A DNA stretch of 64,000 bases from Catonia carolina (Eukaryota; Arthropoda; Insecta; Hemiptera; Achilidae). The stretch spans positions 48,432,727 to 48,496,726 of the forward strand of contig JAQMRL010000007.1 in the NCBI GenBank assembly GCA_035578175.1. The letters are read 5' to 3'. The notes below the pieces were generated by a model, which saw only the letters and a program-made list of their open reading frames with translations, did not search any database and was not told where the DNA came from. The position numbers and the translations under genes were made by a program. How positions within the stretch are numbered: position 1 is the stretch's first letter; the number at the start of each line of letters is the position of its first letter. This document shows, piece after piece, positions 53,801 to 61,804 of the stretch.

Positions 53801-56800
53801 TTAATCCTTAAACACCAAAATGCCCAATATCACTCATTCGTCATCATCTTTCTTTAAACTCAATTATCTCCGTAACTATTCATTATTTTCTAACGGGTTT
53901 AGTTTTATTAGATAGAGACTTTTTTCTTCTTTCATTTGATGTATCTTGCATATTTGTACGTTGAAAATTGACGACGTGGTGTTACGCGAAATAAAGATTT
54001 TTTTTTTGATTAGCCATGTGTTAAAAGGGAAAATTATACATTTTTTAAACCTATTTAAACCTCAGTTTAAACATTTAGTGTGAAATTCTTTTAAAATACT
54101 TAAATATAAGAATAATTACAAATCGAAGGATTAAATGGTTTTACAATAAGATAAATTACCTGAGACTGTGATCTTTCCATTTTTGGAATTTTTGCAGCCT
54201 GTAGCCACTTGCTGGTCTGCCTTGTTAGCAGATTTGACTTATTAAACATGGTTATCACTTGGCTTTCTAGCTCTGATGGAATGGCAATCGATCGCCCTTT
54301 AGCTGTAAAAAATTTTAAATCGGTTAAAATAAAAAATAATATAATCTTCTTTGATAAAAATTGCATGTTCGCCGGCCGCATTGGCATAGTTGGTAACGTG
54401 CTCGCCTCTCATCATGTGGTCTTGGGTTCAAATCCCATTCAGGCACGGCATATTTTCATACGTTACAAACAATCATTTCATCCTTCACTGTCTGCATTAG
54501 CAGTAATTACAGAACAGTCAGATGTTAAACCAAAAAAAAAAAAAAATTGCATGTTCCATGTTCCAAACATTTACAAAATTTCATAAAAGGTTTTTCTTTG
54601 CTTCACAATCACCAAAAGTATGTAAAATAAATATAGTTATCTCATAATTTATACTTGCCTACTTCAGAAAGTGTACGAATGCAATTTTCAACACTGAATC
54701 GTTGTGATGGAGACAACCATGTGCACTGAGACACTCTGAATGCAGCTTGAAGTAGCTGAACGAAAATCGGCTGCCGAGTCTGTAAACATTGATAAAAAAT
54801 AAAATGATATCAATGAAAAAACAAACATGTGCTAAAAATTTTCAAGAGCAAAATGCAATGAAAAGTTCAGAAAGCAGCAGCAAATACAATGTCATGGGTA
54901 GCATTGATAGACAAGTTAAACGGTAACACAAATGTCATAGTGCACATAACAAACAAATGAAAAGGTTTAACCTAGTAATTTGTTTTAACACTTTCAGGAC
55001 GGCACCCGTATACGATACGGGCGCCTATTTCACTTTGTTTTATATCCATTAGCTCGTATCGTATACGATTGCCATCTATGCTGTCACTTAATTTAGTTCA
55101 TTCTGAATCTAATAGAGTACACTCATAGTCCTAATCTTGTCAGATTATCGAATATATCGACTTTTACAGCATCGATGTAATCGAGCGTGAGCAAGCGATC
55201 TGCCGATACTTCTGCGCATTGTTGTTAGTTATTAGTTTGTTATAATAATACTTAGTTTTTTTTTTAATTTTACTTAAGAAATAAAAAGTAAATTGGTTAT
55301 TAGAAATAGGTAATTAGTTTGTAAGAATTTAACTCATATAATTAATTTTATTATGCTTATATATTATCATAATATGGTGAAAAAATTTTAAAATTCAAGA
55401 AAACAAACCTCTCTTCAGTCAAACATCTTTATCATTATAATGTAAGTAATCCTAATCTTAATAAATGAAAAGTAATCTTCTAATTATGATCTTTAATTTA
55501 ATCTTTACTTCTTGAATTTATGACCAATGGTTGATTTGTTACAATTTTTTAAAAATTCCCAAAAATGGCAGTCCACAGGCAAAACTACAAAAAAATATGT
55601 CAGTCTTCAAAGTGTTAATGTAAATATCTCAAATGAAAGTCATCTCTCAGAAACTTTACTGCCTGACTCACAAGCACAGCATGTAGCAATAACAGCATCA
55701 CAAACAATACTAATCTTTTTTGTAAATTATAAAAGAAGAATTACAAAAAGCCATTTAATTACCTGAACTGTTGTGCTTTGGTCAGAAAATGGGCTACTGA
55801 AGAAAGTGTTAATGATCGCCATAACACTGTTTGTCACATAGCTTTCCATAGCAGTGTCTGCATGTTTGCGATCATGAGTATTATTTGCAACAACTGCCAT
55901 ATCGACAAGAAAACTTTTCTCGAAAAGGCTCCACATATGATTCGATGTATAGATTTCTTTCATTTCTACTTCGGTATCGATGTAACAATGATTGAGAAAG
56001 TTTGTGTATGCTTCTTTCACCTGAAATAAAAAAATAATCGATAAGAATTAAATTATAATTTCACTCTGTTGTACCAACCTCTTTCAGCAATCTCAAATAT
56101 TGTAAGTGTTAACCAGCTAACTCAATCTCCTGAAACTTTATACAAAGTCTGAAAAATTTAATGAACTCATATAGTTCCGACGAAGATGGCAGAAAAGATA
56201 GTTACAACAAAACATGTCTGAATACTTATGTAGTCTGTAGTTTTTTCAAGTAGATAGACTAATTTTTCCTTTTTCTGATAATACCAAAGTCAATGTTTGA
56301 CCTAAAAATGTAGTTAGCAGGTTAACACTTTTCACCAACAATAGGTGTTTGTAAATGCCCAAATAACTCGGCATAACATCATTAGACTGCTCACTTACAT
56401 CAGTGTACATCATAAAAGTTACTAGCAGAATCAGGAAATTTCTTGAACTGCACTAATTTTGGGAGTGGTTTAGTCCACTACACTTGATTTCATACATTTT
56501 ATGCTTATTGTCTTCAGCAAAATACATAATTATGAGGTTATTAAGAGAAAAAAATAGTTTTATGGGCATATCTATATAATGGACCAGAAAAGATTTTAAA
56601 ACATTTGATAGAAATATAAATGATAAAACATAAAATAGATGATTCATAGAAATTGAAAAAGACATGAAAACGATGAGGGTGTTAGGATAGAAGACAGAAG
56701 TGAATTTACAATAACAATTAAAGAATTTGAGGAGGTCCAAGAAAAACAAAAAATGATGGTTGACAAGAAGTGGGCAGTAGAAAGTAAAAAAGTTAATAGA

Positions 56801-59800
56801 AGAAATGAAAAAGGTTTACGGATGAAAAAAATTTAAATGGAAAAGAGAAAACACCAGCATGAGAAAAATCATTTAACGTGGTCCTAAAAAAAAACAAAAA
56901 TCAACAAAAAATCTTAAAAACTAAATGGCATGTTTAAGTACATTTATAGTGAACTGTAGCACAGTAAAGCCTAGCTAATTCGGACAATTTGGGAGAAACT
57001 ATAACAAAAATCAATCAGATATATGATGCATTACCTCAGGAATACAATCAGGATGAGAAACCATGGCAACTATATCATCCAATGGTAAAAGACTATGACA
57101 TTTTATTTCAGTATAAACATTTTTGCCCATAGTACAACAAGCCAGGAGTTTTACTAATTCTATATGATACCTGCAATCAATAAACACACTACAAATTAAA
57201 AATCTACTAATCTAAAAAAAAAATTATAGTAAATATGTGTTGAGATTTTCAGTTATAAATGGCCAAAAATACAACTTTTGGGTCACCTCCATGGCTTAGT
57301 AGTTTGAGTGCCAGATTGCGCAGCACACAGCAAAGAAAAAGATTCAGGTTCAATTCCTGGGGAGTCAAGAAATTTAAAACCTTTATACCATAATCCAAAG
57401 TAGTCACTAATGACCAAAGCAATTGATGCAACTTTAAAAAACTAAACCTTTGGTGATATTAATTATTTATTGGTGGTCATTTTAAAATTGTCATCTATCA
57501 TTTTCCGTTGTCCGTTCGTCACATCCAGATGTAAGAAACTACTAGACGTAGCAACAAATGGTTTTCGAAATTGTAATAAACATAAAAAATTAGTGGGCCA
57601 GGACTGGGTTCGATGTTCCGGTTCGACCGGAAGTGGCCCAAAACCAGAAGTCAAGAAACTAAAGTCGGAATTTGAAAACAAAAATAGTGTTATTCAATTC
57701 CTCTTAAATTAAATATTGAAAGATAATGGTTATATAAGTCTTGGCTTGTACATAGGTGATATGAGGTGATATACAGATGAAAAATGCCAGACCTAACAGT
57801 GAATCGAACCCAGGATTCATGATATAGAAGCAGATGTTGTGCTGACCACTACATTAATGGGCTGACCAAATTCATAGCCCCAATGCTAAAAATCAAACTA
57901 AATTTTTAAAATATCTCATCAGATTAAAAAAGCCTACAATACTATTGTAGAATTATACAATAAACTTCCAATTGAATTAAAGAACCAAAATATTTTACAA
58001 CAGTTCTAAGATATTAAATTTAAAATTGTATTAAGTATTTTTTATGATGCAAAAACTTTATTATGTTTATGCAAGTTTCATCATCCTAAATTATGTAGAA
58101 GACCATAATTACATTGATCTACTGGTGCATACTCTAGTGGCACGTTGTTTTTGTTGGTAAAATTTCACAAATAATATTATATCTTGCTCTACCGGTAGGT
58201 CTAAAAGCAGATTCCACACTCGTTAGTTTTAACCCTTTTAAGGTTGGACAAAAAATTTGTCAATTCCAAAAAAAGCCACAGTTTCAAAAGTATTTGTGCA
58301 TGAAAAAAGCCAGGCCTAAGTGTCACTTTAATGAGACTTTATGGCATAGTATGTCGCTCGACCTTTAATTTGAATTCTTTCATAATATTTTTTCATTTTC
58401 TTCCTAATTTATCAGACATTAATCGGCCATACGATAATTGGTATAAAAAATTGAGGTTATAAAACAAAAAAATTTGGTGTGAATCAGAGGGCCTGAAAAC
58501 AAGTAGGTACTTCCAGTGAAAACTCAACATGAAAACAATCCTCTCCCACTATATATTTATAGGGCAAGAGAAAGTAATAAGTTAATAATTGAAAAAGAAA
58601 ATGGTACAGATATTCTGCTCATGGCTGTTTAGATGCAGCATTCATGGAGCCAATATATCAGCTTGTTATCTTAAAAGGTTAAATAAAAATAATGTAGTAA
58701 CAAACCTTAGCGCACTACTTTCATCCATTCGATGTCTTTCTGAACGCATCATGGAAACAAAATGTTGAAATGATGATTTATCGTTGTAGAAAATTAAAAC
58801 ATCTTCTCCTGCATTAACCAGCTGTAACAAGAGAAACAATAGTAATTCATCATTAGCTATGGTAAAATTGACTTATCTTAAAAATTTTCATACCAGACAC
58901 TCAACTTAGAAAAAAAACCATAAGAATATTAAGAAAGCTCCAGCTCAGAAAATAATTCAGAGAACAATATATACTCACTGTCATAAACCTTTGACATTGA
59001 GGAAGTGATAACATACTTACACACACATCCACATCTAGGACCCAAAAACACTGAGGCCAGGTGTGCAGATTCATGGTTATACAGTGGAATATCAGTTATC
59101 TGAACTAATTAGGACCAGAGCGGTTCTGATAATCAAATACTTTGGATAATCCAATACGCTAAATACAGAAATGTACAATGTAATACAACCTAAATGTTTA
59201 ATAGGTTATTAAAGGCTAACATAAACTTTAGTTTAAAAAAAACACTAACTTATTGGATTTTATTGCATACATTGGAAATGTAGAGTACTAAAGATTATAA
59301 AAACAAACAGAAAAATACAGAATTTCTGAAAAACTGAATAAATTACGGAAAAGTTTGTAGGCAATATTCTTAACGCTATTTTATTTTTATCAACTACTTG
59401 GTTATTAGTGACTATTTTTTTTTTTTTTTTTTTTTTTGTTAACGTCCGACTGTTCTGCAATTACTGCTAATGCAGACGGTGAATGATGAAATGATTTTTT
59501 GTAACGTATGAAAAAATGCCGTGCCTGAATGGGATTCGAACCCAAGACTGCATGATGAGAGGCGAGCACGTTACCAACTTCGCCAATGCGAAGTTGGTGA
59601 CTATGATGGTAATACATCGAGAACAGTGGGTTTTGACTTACAAAAATTTCCAGACCCAGATGCATGTTTTCAAGCCCCCTGAACCCAAAAAACATGTTTT
59701 TAGCGATAGTCTGTGTGTGTGCATGAGTGAACAAACCTCTCAAGAATGGAATATAGTACAAAGCTGAAACTTGGAACACGTTATTAAGTTAAGTACCACT

Positions 59801-61763
59801 ACGGGACCTGACACGAACATTTTCATTAAAATCGGTCAACCAGAAGTTATAGTTTATTGTACAATTTTTCACTTTCTTGCAATTTTTTTAAAAACAGCTC
59901 CAATTTTTTAAAAATCGCCTCATTTACTACATTTTTTATACTCCACCAGATGTTTTTTTTAAATTCATAAAACATCTCAACATAATCTACTTTAAGTGAG
60001 TTACAAATTAAATGACAGCAGAAACTATTTAGAATAGCGAATTAAACGTAAAATTTTACTTGAAAAATATTTTTAAGCCAAGTCAGTACTGGCTGTTAAA
60101 TATATACACTTACCTCTTGCATGACCATATCTTGGCACTTCCTGATAAACTGGTTCTCGGCTTTAACAATCGTTTGAAAAAATTTCAGGTACTGTACATG
60201 CCTACCATGAGTTTCAATACAGTGAATAAAATGCTGAATCACTTTTTCATTTACTTCATTACATAATGTCGAATTATCTTGAAATATACTACAAACAGTC
60301 TGTGCTTCCATTATCTGACAAACAAACAAACAAACAAACAGATCAAAATAAACACAACTTACAATTCTCATGTAACTTTTGTACACTCTTATACACTCTC
60401 AAATACTGTTCGGTTTTTCTGTTAAAACATGTTGTTTAGGTCAACAGCCAAAAGGCTGGTTTGAACCTCTAGAGCAGTGGTGTCAAACTCAATTTTTCAG
60501 AGGGCCATATATTAAATTTAGAATGTGTAGGCGGGCCAGATTCAAATAACAAAAAATGTACTGAATTATTGTAACATTTTATTTATTTAATTGTATAGTA
60601 TATAATATACGGTTGTTAAAAATCATATCAAAGTTATAAAAGATGGTAATTATTTTGAGTTCAAGGATCCAAATACCTGACTTCTCTTGTTTTTGACAAG
60701 CTCATTGATGTCAGGTAGAGATGGCGTTACTGGCTATCTCTCTCGCTTGTCTAGGCACGCGCTGCCCTTAAAATTACTTATAATTGTAGTGTGCGCATTT
60801 TAAAACTTCCGTCGAGGAATCGAGTGAAGTCTTAAAGCTCTAAAAAAAACATGATTCTTCTTTCTGTGACACATTGCAATCGCGGGCCGTATTGATACAG
60901 CCCGGGTGCCGGATGCGGCTTGCGGGCCGTATCTTTGACATGACTGCTCTAGAGGTTTTACCAAGTAAAAACGAGGAGTGAGGTGGTTTATTTTGCCTTT
61001 CTCACTAAGTTGAAAGAGTATGCTTGTCAGCATGCCAACCCTCTAAAAAGCACCCACTTTCCACCCTACAAATGACACCTTCACTTCATTCACCACAGGG
61101 TCTGGCTGTATAATGAAATTCTTATTTTCAGAAGAGATAACTCTGATTAGTGTCTTTTACACCTCTACCTCTTTTTTTCTTAAATGATTCAGTCATTTAA
61201 TTGGCTGACTACATGATAAAAAACAGAACTATTTTTTGTAGCCCTGGAATAAACAGATCGAGTGCAATTAATTTAACAATAACCTAATCAAACCAATTAT
61301 TTGTAATTAATTTTGAAAATTCGTTTTTGTAGTAAGTAATTTAACAGACACTACTTTACAATTTTTTAATAATGAACCTGCCCCTACTAAAAAGAACTTA
61401 CACTTGGGCTCCTATATTCAGATCTTTCAATCTCTAGCACCCATCTTACATTGCATTTTTACATGTCAAAGCTTGCCTGTCAAGAAATGTGTAACAGTAG
61501 TCATGAGAAGAATGAATAGCATACAACTACATACTGACTACTTTTTCAAACTAAATTAGTGAATTAAATTTAAAATACTGAAAGATTGCTGTGCACTATT
61601 ATTAAAAAAAAAACTATTTTCATTACCAGTATCTTTGTTTCCAGTTCACAAATTACTATTGATACAACACTGGAATTACAGTTGATGTCGACTAGTTATG
61701 ACACCAGACAAAGTTCTTTTTGAAATTTACAAATAGTATTACCAGTTGTTTAAGGAATATATG

Positions 61764-61804
<41 letters not shown>

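Noticed and set aside
54371..54445. Possible tRNA gene
   Set aside because: A and B boxes are present but the sequence continues into a SINE body with A-tail and target duplication; the cloverleaf is not complete.
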